DNA from: Peptococcaceae bacterium UBA5752
GTDB lineage: Bacteria > Bacillota > Dehalobacteriia > UBA4068
Direction of reading: 5' to 3'
DNA length: 60,943 bases
Assembly (NCBI GenBank): GCA_002419055.1
Contig: DIFI01000001.1
Span: forward strand, 1 to 60,943
This document shows, in pieces, positions 17,026 through 25,349 of this stretch; positions within the stretch are counted from its first letter, which is position 1; every line of letters begins with the position of its first letter. The notes under the pieces were generated by a model. That model searched no databases. It was not told the origin of the DNA and saw only the letters and a program-made list of their open reading frames with translations. The position numbers and the translations under genes were made by a program.

Positions 17026-19080
17026 ATGGAGAACATGTTGTATTTGGCGCCATTAGCGGGTATTATAGCTCTGATTTTCGCATTCATTCTTACCAAGCGG
17101 ATTAATTCTATGGATGCAGGTAACAGTAGAATGAAAGAGATCGCCGATGCTATTCATCAAGGCGCTATGGCATTTTTGAGCAGGCAATATAAAACGTTGA
17201 TTGTTTTTGTTTTATGTTTGGTTGTTGTTTTTTGTGTTGTTGGTTTTGTAACTACCGGTGAGGACAGTTTGCAGCCGGAGACGGCTATTGCTTTTGCGAT
17301 CGGTGCTTTCTGCTCCATTTTAGCCGGTAATATCGGCATGCGAGTTGCTACCAAAGCTAATGTTCGTACGGCTAATGCAGCCTGGAAAAGTGGTCTTAAC
17401 AAAGCTCTTGGTATTGCTTTTTCCGGCGGTGCTGTTATGGGAATGAGCGTTGTCGGTTTAGGACTGTTGGGATTAGGCATTGTAGTATTTATTTTTTATG
17501 GAAATAATTCGATAATCAATGGATTTGGGCTTGGCGCATCTTCTGTTGCTTTATTCGGTCGTGTAGGCGGCGGTATCTATACCAAAGCTGCTGATGTCGG
17601 CGCTGACCTGGTCGGCAAAGTTGAAGCCGGTATTCCCGAAGATGACCATCGCAATCCTGCTGTTGTAGCTGATAATGTCGGCGACAATGTCGGAGATGTT
17701 GCCGGCATGGGTTCTGACTTATTTGAGTCTTATGTCGGCTCGATCATAGCGGCTATAGCCCTTGGCGCTTCGTTACACATCGGTGCTTCCGGTGAAGGCA
17801 TGATCACACCGTTGATCATCTCGGCTGTTGGTATTATTGCTTCGATTATTGGGGCTTGTTTTGTTAAAGTTAAAGAAGGCGGCAATCCTCAGGCTTCTCT
17901 TAACAGAGGTACTTTGGTAGCCAGTATTTTGGCGATAGTTGGCGCATATTTTGTCTGTCGCTTAATGTTGCCGTCAACCTTTGATGTTACCGGCTTAACC
18001 GGTGCTACAATTACTTATACCTCTACCGGTGTTTTTCTCGCTACCATCGCCGGACTTATTGTCGGTTTCTTCATCGGTAAGGTGACCGAGTATTATACAT
18101 CTGCTGTTTATTCTCCGGTCAAAAAAATTGCCAAGTCCTGTGAAACAGGTACTGCTACCAACATTATCAGCGGTATTGCTACCGGAATGGGATCAACTGC
18201 TATCCCGATCATACTGATTTGTATAGGCATTATAGTTGCTTATCAATTTGCGGGTATTTATGGTATTGCTTTGGCGGCTGTTGGTATGCTTTCTACGACC
18301 GGAATGGTTGTTGCGGTTGACGCTTACGGCCCCATTTCTGATAATGCCGGTGGTATTGCTGAAATGGCTGAACTGCCTCCCGAAGTCAGAAAAATTACCG
18401 ATCAGCTTGACTCTGTTGGAAATACTACTGCCGCAATTGGTAAAGGTTTTGCTATCGGTTCGGCTGGTTTGACTGCGTTAGCTTTATTTACTGCTTATAC
18501 TCGGGCAGTAGGTATTGATATTATTAACATTCTCGATCCAAAGGTAGTTGTTGGTTTGTTTATCGGTGGTATGCTGCCTTTCCTATTTTCTTCTATGACC
18601 ATGCAGGCGGTTGGTCGTGCGGCCGGCGCAATGATTGAAGAAGTTCGCCGTCAGTTCCGGGAAATCCCCGGTATCTTGGAAGGCAAGAATAAACCTGATT
18701 ATGCTCGTTGTGTTGATATAAGTGCCAAAGCAGCTTTACATGAAATGGTTGCTCCCAGCCTTCTGGCAATAATTGTACCTGTTGCAATTGGCTTGATCCC
18801 CTTCTTGGGTAAAGAGTGCTTGGCCGGTGTTTTAGCCGGCACCTTGGTCACCGGCTTTCTGCTGGCCATTTTCATGTCCAATTCCGGCGGTGCCTGGGAT
18901 AATGCCAAAAAATACATTGAAGAAGGTAATCACGGCGGCAAAGGTTCCGAAGCTCATGCTGCTGCGGTCAATGGCGATACAGTCGGCGATCCCTTCAAAG
19001 ATACCTCCGGTCCTTCTCTAAACATTTTGATCAAGCTGATGACGATCATTGCATTAGTTTTTGCACCTTTATTTTTATAA
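17026..19080 (+). CDS. hppA: Membrane-bound ion-pumping pyrophosphatase (potassium-type)
   Basis: A 684-aa integral membrane pyrophosphatase with about 16 helices that couples PPi hydrolysis to proton or sodium export. The catalytic sequence DVGADLVGKVEAGIPEDDHRNPAVVADNVGDNVGDVAG contains the DxxxxxxxE and DNVGDN acidic motifs. The GNTTAAIGKG segment has Ala, not Lys, after NTTA, the residue linked to K+-dependent enzymes in this family. Whether it pumps Na+ or H+ cannot be decided by eye. AAGGAGG precedes the ATG. Energy saving from PPi fits an anaerobe, and the neighbouring glycolytic genes suit that. Confidence 0.96.
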   Translation: MENMLYLAPLAGIIALIFAFILTKRINSMDAGNSRMKEIADAIHQGAMAFLSRQYKTLIVFVLCLVVVFCVVGFVTTGEDSLQPETAIAFAIGAFCSILAGNIGMRVATKANVRTANAAWKSGLNKALGIAFSGGAVMGMSVVGLGLLGLGIVVFIFYGNNSIINGFGLGASSVALFGRVGGGIYTKAADVGADLVGKVEAGIPEDDHRNPAVVADNVGDNVGDVAGMGSDLFESYVGSIIAAIALGASLHIGASGEGMITPLIISAVGIIASIIGACFVKVKEGGNPQASLNRGTLVASILAIVGAYFVCRLMLPSTFDVTGLTGATITYTSTGVFLATIAGLIVGFFIGKVTEYYTSAVYSPVKKIAKSCETGTATNIISGIATGMGSTAIPIILICIGIIVAYQFAGIYGIALAAVGMLSTTGMVVAVDAYGPISDNAGGIAEMAELPPEVRKITDQLDSVGNTTAAIGKGFAIGSAGLTALALFTAYTRAVGIDIINILDPKVVVGLFIGGMLPFLFSSMTMQAVGRAAGAMIEEVRRQFREIPGILEGKNKPDYARCVDISAKAALHEMVAPSLLAIIVPVAIGLIPFLGKECLAGVLAGTLVTGFLLAIFMSNSGGAWDNAKKYIEEGNHGGKGSEAHAAAVNGDTVGDPFKDTSGPSLNILIKLMTIIALVFAPLFL

Positions 19081-19096
19081 AATAATATAGTATCAT

Positions 19097-19130
19097 TGAA
19101 CCGGACGATTTTTTCGTCCGGTTCATTTTA
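19097..19130 (+). terminator. Terminator after hppA
   Basis: A 12-bp perfect stem (GAACCGGACGA and its complement) with a 5-base T loop, followed by TTTTATCTT. Confidence 0.88.
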
Positions 19131-19151
19131 TCTTCTTAAGGAGAATCACTA

Positions 19152-20321
19152 ATGCAAGAAATATATTTTGACAATAGCGCTACTACAAAGGTTGCACCAG
19201 AGGCGATAGCTGCGGCCGTTAAGGTTATGACTGATGAATACGGCAATCCTTCTTCTGTTCATGGCAAAGGAGTTGCCGCATTTAGGCTGCTACAACAATC
19301 ACGTGAGGAGCTGGCGCAAATTTTAGCGGCTGATAAACGTGAGCTCTACTTTACCTCCTGCGGCAGTGAGTGTAATAATGCGGCTATTTATGGAGCTGCT
19401 GCTCGCCGGCATAGCGGCAGATTGATAGTTTGCGCTACCGAGCACCCGTCTTTGTTGGAACCGGCAAAAGACTTGGCAGCAAAGGGTTATGAGTTGCAAT
19501 TGTTGCCGGTTGAAAGTTCCGGAATTGTAGATATGGCAGCACTTGAACAGCTTTTGACTAAAGATACGCTATTTGTCGGCGTTCATTATGTTAATAATGA
19601 AACAGGTGTTATTCAGCCACTTAGGCAAATCGGTTCGATAGTAAAACAGATATCGCCGCAAGCACATTTTCATATTGACGGGATACAAGCTTTTGGTAGA
19701 TTGACTGTTAATCTTGCTGAATGGCAAGCGGATAGTTTTGCTATCAGCGGCCATAAAATTCATGCACCAAAAGGTATCGGCTTATTATGGCTTCATAGCG
19801 GCAGTAAATTGCCGCCTTTTATTCGTGGCGGCGGGCAAGAAAACGGCTGGCGCAGCGGTACGGAGAATCTGCCGTCTATTGTGGCTTTAGCCGCTGCAGC
19901 AACTAAGATTTCTGCTAATATGGAGAAAAATGCGGTTAAAATGGCAGCAGTAAAACAAACATTACTAACGAATATAAGCCAATTAGTCGGAGAATGCTTT
20001 GTCAACGGCGATATTGAGCATGCGGCACCTCATATTCTCAATATGTCATTTATCGGCGCAAAGAGCGAGGTGCTATTACATTATTTAGAGCAGCAGGGGA
20101 TATATGTTTCAACAGGTTCTGCCTGTTCATCTCATAAAAATGTTGCTAGCCATGTGCTGACGTCAATGGGTCTTTCAAAGGAACGTATAGCCAGCGAAAT
20201 CCGTTTTAGTTTTTGCCCCGATAACAATATCGAGGAGGCAATACTCGCAGCAAAAGCTGTTGCGGCGGCTGTGACGGAAATTCGCCTGATGACAGGTTAT
20301 CAATCGGGAGGCAAAAAATGA
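19152..20321 (+). CDS. Cysteine desulfurase (NifS/IscS family)
   Basis: A PLP enzyme that takes sulfur from cysteine as a persulfide. 389 aa. The PLP lysine is in SGHKIHAPKG; the mobile active-site cysteine lies in STGSACSSHKN, the pattern of group II NifS-like enzymes. It overlaps thiI by 4 bp, which points to sulfur delivery for 4-thiouridine in tRNA, as Bacillus NifZ does for ThiI, rather than iron-sulfur assembly; no iscU/sufU lies nearby. AAGGAGAATCACT precedes the ATG. Confidence 0.94.
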   Translation: MQEIYFDNSATTKVAPEAIAAAVKVMTDEYGNPSSVHGKGVAAFRLLQQSREELAQILAADKRELYFTSCGSECNNAAIYGAAARRHSGRLIVCATEHPSLLEPAKDLAAKGYELQLLPVESSGIVDMAALEQLLTKDTLFVGVHYVNNETGVIQPLRQIGSIVKQISPQAHFHIDGIQAFGRLTVNLAEWQADSFAISGHKIHAPKGIGLLWLHSGSKLPPFIRGGGQENGWRSGTENLPSIVALAAAATKISANMEKNAVKMAAVKQTLLTNISQLVGECFVNGDIEHAAPHILNMSFIGAKSEVLLHYLEQQGIYVSTGSACSSHKNVASHVLTSMGLSKERIASEIRFSFCPDNNIEEAILAAKAVAAAVTEIRLMTGYQSGGKK

Positions 20322-21511
20322 AAAGCTTAATATTGGTTCGATATGGCGAATTAGGATTAAAGGGCAAAAATAAAAGGCAATTTATTATTCGCTTGGCTGA
20401 AAATATGCGAGCGTCACTGCACGATCTGGATGGTTGGAGTGTGCGGACAACGCAGGGCAGATTATGGGTTGAGACAGAGGATAAGCAAGCAGTGATACGG
20501 CGTCTGACTAAAGTATTCGGTATCTATTCATTCTCGCCGGTAGTAGAAGCGGAAAAAGAGCTGTCTGCAATTTGCGACGCCGCTTATGAAGTTTTAATGG
20601 CGGCATTACCGAGCGGAGGTACATTTAAAGTTGAGACGAAACGCGCCGATAAGAGCTATCCAATGCTTTCGCCAGATATCAGCAGAGAGGTGGCATCGGC
20701 GTTGTTTGATCGTCTTGACCAGCGCTGGGCTGCTGATATGCACACGCCACAGAGGACAATTAATATCGAAATCCGTGTTGAGGGCGCTTATGTTTATGGC
20801 GAAGTAATCCCCGGCGCCGGAGGTTTGCCTGTCGGTTGCAGCGGAAAAGCGGTACTAATGCTTTCCGGCGGCATTGATAGCCCTGTAGCAGGTTATATGG
20901 CATTGAAACGCGGCGTTAATATAGAAGCTGTGCATTTTTACAGCTTTCCTTTCACCGGAGAGAAAAGCAAAGAAAAAGTACTTGATCTTTGCCAATTGCT
21001 GGCGGAGCGGATGCCGGGTAATATTCGCTTGCACGTTGTTCATTTTACCGAGATACAAAAGGCGATTCGTGCAAACTGCCGCGAGGATTATACTATCACT
21101 ATCATGAGGCGGATCATGTTTCGCATCGCCGAAAGGATAGCCCATCAACGTGGTGCACTGGCCATTTATACCGGAGAAAGCGTTGGTCAGGTGGCCAGCC
21201 AGACTTTGGAAAGTATGGTGACTATCAATAATGTGACGCAAATGCCGGTACTGCGGCCGCTTGTCGGTATGGATAAAGAAGATATTATAAAAATTGCCAA
21301 GGATATTGGCAGTTATGAGACATCTATTCAGCCGTTTGAAGATTGTTGCACTATTTTTCTGCCAAAGTTTCCGGCGATCAGGCCGAGAATTGATGAGTCC
21401 GAAAAACAGGAGAAAGCACTTGATATTGAGGCATTAATAACGGAAGCCCTGGAAAAAACTCAGTTGATTCATATTGGTAACCATGTGCCAACAGCTCGTG
21501 CAAAAGTTTAA
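20318..21511 (+). CDS. thiI: tRNA 4-thiouridine synthase
   Basis: Adenylates and thiolates U8 of tRNA. 397 aa: N-terminal ferredoxin-like and THUMP domains (about residues 1-165), then a PP-loop ATPase with SGGIDSPVAGYM near residue 182. It lacks the C-terminal rhodanese domain of the E. coli enzyme, as in Bacillus, so sulfur probably comes straight from the overlapping cysteine desulfurase. The DCCTIFLPKFPAIRP segment near the end is typical of the short form. Confidence 0.96.
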   Translation: MKSLILVRYGELGLKGKNKRQFIIRLAENMRASLHDLDGWSVRTTQGRLWVETEDKQAVIRRLTKVFGIYSFSPVVEAEKELSAICDAAYEVLMAALPSGGTFKVETKRADKSYPMLSPDISREVASALFDRLDQRWAADMHTPQRTINIEIRVEGAYVYGEVIPGAGGLPVGCSGKAVLMLSGGIDSPVAGYMALKRGVNIEAVHFYSFPFTGEKSKEKVLDLCQLLAERMPGNIRLHVVHFTEIQKAIRANCREDYTITIMRRIMFRIAERIAHQRGALAIYTGESVGQVASQTLESMVTINNVTQMPVLRPLVGMDKEDIIKIAKDIGSYETSIQPFEDCCTIFLPKFPAIRPRIDESEKQEKALDIEALITEALEKTQLIHIGNHVPTARAKV

Positions 21512-21524
21512 ATTGGCCGCATTT

Positions 21525-21530
21525 AAGTTA
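21525..21530 (+). promoter_or_regulatory. Likely -10 box for the FmdE-like gene
   Basis: TATAAT sits 30 bp before the ATG in a 48-bp gap; the -35 region (GTTTAA) is weak. Confidence 0.4.
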
Positions 21531-21559
21531 TAATAGTGACATAAAGAAGGAGTGATATT

Positions 21560-22078
21560 ATGCAAAATGCAGATTTATGGCAAAAATGTCTTGATTTTCA
21601 CGGTCATAGCTGTGGAGGTTTGGCCATCGGTTTTAGAGCAGCACTATATGCCCGCAAACTACTAGGCATTGATTTCTCTGAGGATGAACAAATAGTATGT
21701 GTTTCAGAAAACAATGCTTGCGGTGTTGATGCTATTTCGGTACTGCTTGGCTGCAGCATTGGCAAGGGTAATTTACTGTTTCGTATCCGTGGGAAACAGG
21801 CGTTTTCATTTTACAATCGCCAAAATGGCCAATCCTTCCGGCTGATATTAAAGGCGCAACCTGATGGTGTAAAAGATAAAGCGAGTAAGCTTGAATATAT
21901 GCTTAATGCCCCTGATGAGGATTTGTTTTCTATTACCGAAGTACCGCTGACGATGCCGCTTGAAGCACCGATATTTGAATCTAAACCGTGCGGTGAGTGC
22001 GGCGAAATGACAGCTGAATGCTTTTTGCGTTATAAAAACGGTAAGTTGTTGTGTGCCGATTGCTATGATAAGTCATAA
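21560..22078 (+). CDS. FmdE-family protein with C-terminal zinc finger
   Basis: A 172-aa FmdE-like protein. The family is named for a gene next to the molybdenum formylmethanofuran dehydrogenase, but its bacterial members have no settled function and often lie near molybdenum or metal genes. The N-terminal CLDFHGHSCGGLAIGFRA is the family signature. The last 30 residues hold CGECGEMTAEC...CADCY, a four-cysteine zinc knuckle like that of DksA/TraR proteins. No molybdenum gene is nearby. It seems to be a single-gene unit with its own -10 box and a terminator. Confidence 0.85.
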   Translation: MQNADLWQKCLDFHGHSCGGLAIGFRAALYARKLLGIDFSEDEQIVCVSENNACGVDAISVLLGCSIGKGNLLFRIRGKQAFSFYNRQNGQSFRLILKAQPDGVKDKASKLEYMLNAPDEDLFSITEVPLTMPLEAPIFESKPCGECGEMTAECFLRYKNGKLLCADCYDKS

Positions 22079-22102
22079 ATATAATATTGTTTCGGATCAA
22101 AC

Positions 22103-22136
22103 AAAAAGCCCGCCTCTGTAGAGGCAGGCTTTTTTA
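22103..22136. terminator. Bidirectional terminator between the FmdE-like gene and rubrerythrin
   Basis: AAAAAGCC(C)GCCTC pairs with GAGGC(A)GGCTTTTT around a TGTA loop; T tracts flank it on both strands, which suits the two converging genes. Confidence 0.88.
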
Positions 22137-22143
22137 ATGAATA

Positions 22144-22686
22144 TTAATAGTTATCTGCTTTGATTTGGAAATAAGACTGAGGATGATCACAAACCGGGCA
22201 TTGTTTTGGCGCTTTTGGGCTTTTAATGGTATAACCGCAATTGGAGCATTGCCATACTACAGCATCATCCTTTTTGAATACTGTATCGTCTTTGAGATTG
22301 GCTAATAATGTGCGATATCTTTCTTCGTGTTCTTTTTCAATTTTACCGACAGCAGTAAAAAGAGCAGCGATTCTATCGAACCCTTCATTTTTAGCCTCTA
22401 GAGCAAACTTTGCATACATATCGGTCCATTCATTATTTTCGCCATCGGCAGCATCAAGTAAATTAGTGGCTGTATCAGGAACTGCTCCGTCATGGAGAAG
22501 TTTGAACCAAATTTTGGCATGCTCTTTTTCATTGCCGGAGGTCTCTTCAAAAATTTTAGCTATTTGTTCATAGCCGTCTTTTCTGGCTTTAGAAGCATAA
22601 TAGGCATATTTGTTGCGCGCCTGTGATTCACCGGCAAAGGCAAATTGTAAATTAGCCTCGGTTTTGCTTCCCTTTAATTCGGTCAT
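22144..22686 (-). CDS. Rubrerythrin
   Basis: A non-heme diiron peroxidase that reduces hydrogen peroxide in anaerobes. 180 aa: a four-helix diiron domain with paired carboxylate/His motifs (EKEHAKIWF and EKEHEERY) and a C-terminal rubredoxin-like FeS4 site (CSNCGY ... CPVCDHP). The start follows AAAGGGGTAAACGCT. It is 57 bp downstream of the HTH gene on the same strand; a TTGCTA ... TAATAT pair inside and after the end of that gene may provide its own promoter. It supports an oxygen-sensitive lifestyle. Confidence 0.96.
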   Translation of the reverse strand: MTELKGSKTEANLQFAFAGESQARNKYAYYASKARKDGYEQIAKIFEETSGNEKEHAKIWFKLLHDGAVPDTATNLLDAADGENNEWTDMYAKFALEAKNEGFDRIAALFTAVGKIEKEHEERYRTLLANLKDDTVFKKDDAVVWQCSNCGYTIKSPKAPKQCPVCDHPQSYFQIKADNY

Positions 22687-22743
22687 AGCGTTTACCCCTT
22701 TTCTATACTAATTTTGATGCTGATGATATATTATCATAATTGT

Positions 22744-24219
22744 TTAGATAGTAGCAATATAACTTTTTAGCATAGCTATAGTTTTTTCTTTGGTATCTTT
22801 TTTGAGCTTACCTACTTTGCGCATCAGATAATCAGTAAAAGCTGCGGTAATGTTAGGCTCGCTGATGAAAAAAACTACTGATGGCGTCTTTACCGTGGCA
22901 AGCACAACGCCGATGCCTTCTTTTACATAAATCAAATTTTGACTGTCAGCTCCATCATTGATAACAGCATTATAGTATCGACAATCGGTTAGTAACTTAA
23001 TAATATTCTCTAAATGTTGGACGAACTCATCTTTAGTGTAGTAAATATTATCGATCATCATGGGATTACTCAAAGTAGCCGGAACAGCATTATCTCTGAC
23101 CATTTGAGGATCAGGAAGGGTCAGCAACTCAATAATTTTATGTGATGAGTTATTGGTTGTAGCATTGATCGGTACTCCGACACGATTCAAAATTTCTTTT
23201 TGCAAAGTTTCAGGCATCGAAATTTGGGAGAGATATGGCGGACTAATTATTGTATTTTGTGGCTGCTTAGCTAATTTTATTATCCACTCATTGTATTCAT
23301 CTTGTTTCTCTGCAGTATAAACATTCATCAAAGGCTTGCATATATATAAATAATCATTGAATTCTTTTTTTAGAGCATTAATCGCTTGTTTATCTGTAGT
23401 ATAGAAGTTGAGCATGCCATGAGTGTTCTCCATAATTGAATTGGATACTACAGCCGCAGTGTTAGGGGCAATAAACAGCGAACGCCGATAAATCCCGTCT
23501 CGAGAATTGGGGTAGAAATATGGTTCGATCGCAACGGTCAAATAAATTGGTATCCATTTGCATATAGCAAAAAAAGTATCATTAATTTCTTTATTTGATG
23601 TATGTATGAATTTAATCTTATTACCTTTTTTTATTGCCTCAATTAAAAAATGAATTAACAAACGACAAAAATCGTTGCTTTCGGTTAACCAGCTATAGTT
23701 TTCATCGCTGAATAGATAGAGAGTTTGTGGTTTATTTTCATCTGCTATTTGAGAAAATAGGCGGATAACTGCCTCTCGTTTTCCATCAACGCCAATATAA
23801 TAATCTAAAGATTTATGTTGTTTTTTATAGCCTTCTAAATTAGTATCGCCAATTGATGAAGATAACGTAATGTTAAAGGTTTCCAAAAAATTTTCTATCG
23901 ATTTTTCATTCTTTTGTTCATCATAAGCAAACCATTTATATATGATTTGTGTTACATCATCAATGTTATCAGGCAAATCGCGTGTTAACATAATCATTTC
24001 CTGAAGCGATGCCTTTTGCGAATCACTTTTGATTTTTTTTGACAAATAATCTGCCATTGGCAATAAGAAAACAGGATCTTTTGAAAGCCTGCGACCGCCA
24101 TTACGCAGTCGACTTACATATGATGCGTCTATTGATGCGGCCACGCCAAGTTCATTATTTGATGTTTTTGTCAACTCCATAAGCATATTTAATTTTTCAT
24201 TAAACATATAATGCCCCAC
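22744..24219 (-). CDS. Large XRE-type helix-turn-helix protein of unknown function
   Basis: A 491-aa protein. Residues about 6-60 form a Cro/CI-type helix-turn-helix (NNELGVAASIDASYVSRLRNG). The remaining 430 residues match no domain I recognise; they are mixed alpha/beta with no clear transmembrane segment, and include a SIGDTNLEGYKKQHKSLDYY stretch and a C-terminal part ending KKDTKEKTIAMLKSYIATI. It might be a regulator with a sensory half. The start is uncertain: a GTG lies 3 bases after AAGGAG and an ATG four codons later. The gene looks AT-richer than its neighbours and sits beside two small orphan ORFs, which suggests acquired DNA. Confidence 0.8.
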   Translation of the reverse strand: MGHYMFNEKLNMLMELTKTSNNELGVAASIDASYVSRLRNGGRRLSKDPVFLLPMADYLSKKIKSDSQKASLQEMIMLTRDLPDNIDDVTQIIYKWFAYDEQKNEKSIENFLETFNITLSSSIGDTNLEGYKKQHKSLDYYIGVDGKREAVIRLFSQIADENKPQTLYLFSDENYSWLTESNDFCRLLIHFLIEAIKKGNKIKFIHTSNKEINDTFFAICKWIPIYLTVAIEPYFYPNSRDGIYRRSLFIAPNTAAVVSNSIMENTHGMLNFYTTDKQAINALKKEFNDYLYICKPLMNVYTAEKQDEYNEWIIKLAKQPQNTIISPPYLSQISMPETLQKEILNRVGVPINATTNNSSHKIIELLTLPDPQMVRDNAVPATLSNPMMIDNIYYTKDEFVQHLENIIKLLTDCRYYNAVINDGADSQNLIYVKEGIGVVLATVKTPSVVFFISEPNITAAFTDYLMRKVGKLKKDTKEKTIAMLKSYIATI

Positions 24220-24372
24220 CCACTCCTTATAAATTATTACTTTAATTTTGGCAGAGTAAAGTAATAATTCTTTGTTTTTAAATTAAAAATACAAAATTAT
24301 TCTAACATATTCTGTTTTATCTTTCAATAAAATATATTTAGGCAAATTCATGACAGAATTAGTTAATATATA

Positions 24373-24405
24373 TTAAGGACTGATACCTAATGTATCAGTC
24401 CTTAA
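24373..24405. terminator. 14-bp perfect hairpin, likely terminator of the Ser/Pro/Asn-rich ORF
   Basis: TTAAGGACTGATAC pairs perfectly with its complement around CTAAT. On the minus strand it lies between the low-complexity ORF and the HTH gene. The following bases are AT-rich but not a clean T run. Confidence 0.6.
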
Positions 24406-24448
24406 CTTTGTGATTATTAAATTGTTATTGCAGCATTTACTTTAATAG

Positions 24449-24685
24449 TTACCGACAGTTATCTGTTTGAGCATTATTGTTTGCCTGATTGTTAGCCTGT
24501 GATCTGGCAGAGTTGGAATTAGAGCTGGGGCTAGGATTGGAGCTCGACTTCTGTTTGGAGCTAGAATTGGCATTAGGATTGGTAGAATTCGGGCTAGGGG
24601 AGCTCGGACTTTGAGCGTTAGAGATTTTAGGTTGATTGGATTTGTTGTCACATTTGTTTTCGAATTTGTTGTTTTCGGATTTCAT
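24449..24685 (-). CDS. Ser/Pro/Asn-rich low-complexity small protein
   Basis: A 78-aa hydrophilic protein starting MKSENNKFENKCDNKSNQ, then a long run of Ser, Pro, Asn, Gln and Ala with repeats of SNPSPSSN and NNQANNN type, and a terminal TDNCR. It has only two cysteines, one near each end, and no membrane segment. A good ribosome site (AGGAGGGAAATAA) precedes the ATG, which favours this frame over the overlapping one. The coding DNA is built from degenerate repeats (GAGCTNGNATTGG-like), so replication slippage may have shaped it. Asn/Ser-rich proteins of this sort occur in spore coats, but that is only a guess. Confidence 0.6.
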   Translation of the reverse strand: MKSENNKFENKCDNKSNQPKISNAQSPSSPSPNSTNPNANSSSKQKSSSNPSPSSNSNSARSQANNQANNNAQTDNCR

Positions 24686-24767
24686 TTATTTCCCTCCTAT
24701 TAAGATGCTTGTGCTGCTTTAATAGTTTGTTCCGATTTGATTTTTTTATGTGTCATTTTTTAAAGGA

Positions 24768-24926
24768 TTATTTTATCAAAGCTAATTTAGCACGTGCTTG
24801 TCTGATATCATGTTCGATTTGACAAATTTTTGCATTATGCTGACCATATATATTTGCTATTTGATAACGTTTTTTTACTGCAATTCCATGTTTTATATAA
24901 TCTTCTAATTGATTTTTAGTCTTCAT
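24768..24926 (-). CDS. Small basic protein, 52 aa
   Basis: A short ORF, MKTKNQLEDYIKHG...RQARAKLALIK, preceded by AGGTGA 8 bases before its ATG. It is rich in Lys, Gln, Ile and Ala, with heptad-like spacing of Ile/Leu that suggests one or two helices. It has a single cysteine and no signal. It reads in the same direction as the low-complexity ORF 82 bp downstream and the HTH gene, so the three could be one transcript. I do not recognise a family. Confidence 0.5.
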   Translation of the reverse strand: MKTKNQLEDYIKHGIAVKKRYQIANIYGQHNAKICQIEHDIRQARAKLALIK

Positions 24927-25004
24927 TATGTTTCACCTATTTATTAATCTTTTTATACTAAATTTATTGCCAAATATTTTCTAAAATATACTATAAAAAT
25001 AACT

Positions 25005-25033
25005 TGACAATTAACGGTAATTATATTACAATC
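25005..25033 (+). promoter_or_regulatory. Promoter of the T-box/paaK unit
   Basis: TTGACA, a 17-base spacer and TACAAT: a near-consensus housekeeping promoter starting the leader near position 25040. Confidence 0.85.
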
Positions 25034-25040
25034 AACCTCA

Positions 25041-25325
25041 ATATAAATATGTAAAAGCTTTGACGGAGATAAGTACAATCTTTACCCGTTTTTTCAGGGA
25101 ATGAATGTCAGTGACTGAAAGCATTCTAAAGCGGCGGATTAGAAATTCACTCCCGAGCAGCCGGATGAAAAGATTATGAGTAGTTTGGGACGGTTTTTCC
25201 CCGTTATAGGAAATAGATATCGGATTAATTCTCCAGTATCGAAAGAGGTGGGTTGTGTTAGAACAGCCAATTAAGGTGGTACCGCGGAATACTTCCGTCC
25301 TTTTGAAGGACGCGAAGTTTTTTTA
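25041..25325 (+). promoter_or_regulatory. T-box riboswitch, likely tRNA-Phe specific
   Basis: The T-box sequence AAGGTGGTACCGCGG is at 25273-25287. Stem I runs from about 25060 to 25155; its base pairs GGAG (25063-25066) with CTCC (25150-25153). Just inside that base, TTC at 25146-25148 followed by A is in the specifier position and would pair with the GAA anticodon of tRNA-Phe. The TGGT (25277-25280) suits a tRNA ending A-CCA, and the tRNA-Phe at 58.1 kb has exactly that end. The terminator stem (25291-25318) with T tract follows. Uncharged tRNA-Phe would switch on the downstream genes. Confidence 0.9.
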
Positions 25326-25326
25326 T
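25291..25326 (+). terminator. T-box terminator hairpin
   Basis: ACTTC-C-GTCCTT pairs with AAGGAC-GC-GAAGT around TTG, followed by a run of T. It is mutually exclusive with the antiterminator that uses the T-box bases. Confidence 0.88.
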
Positions 25327-25349
25327 TTTTTAAATAGGAGGGTATTAAT

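Noticed and set aside
24442..24651. 69-codon alternative frame overlapping the low-complexity ORF
   Set aside because: It has no good ribosome site; the frame at 24449-24685 has AGGAGGG.
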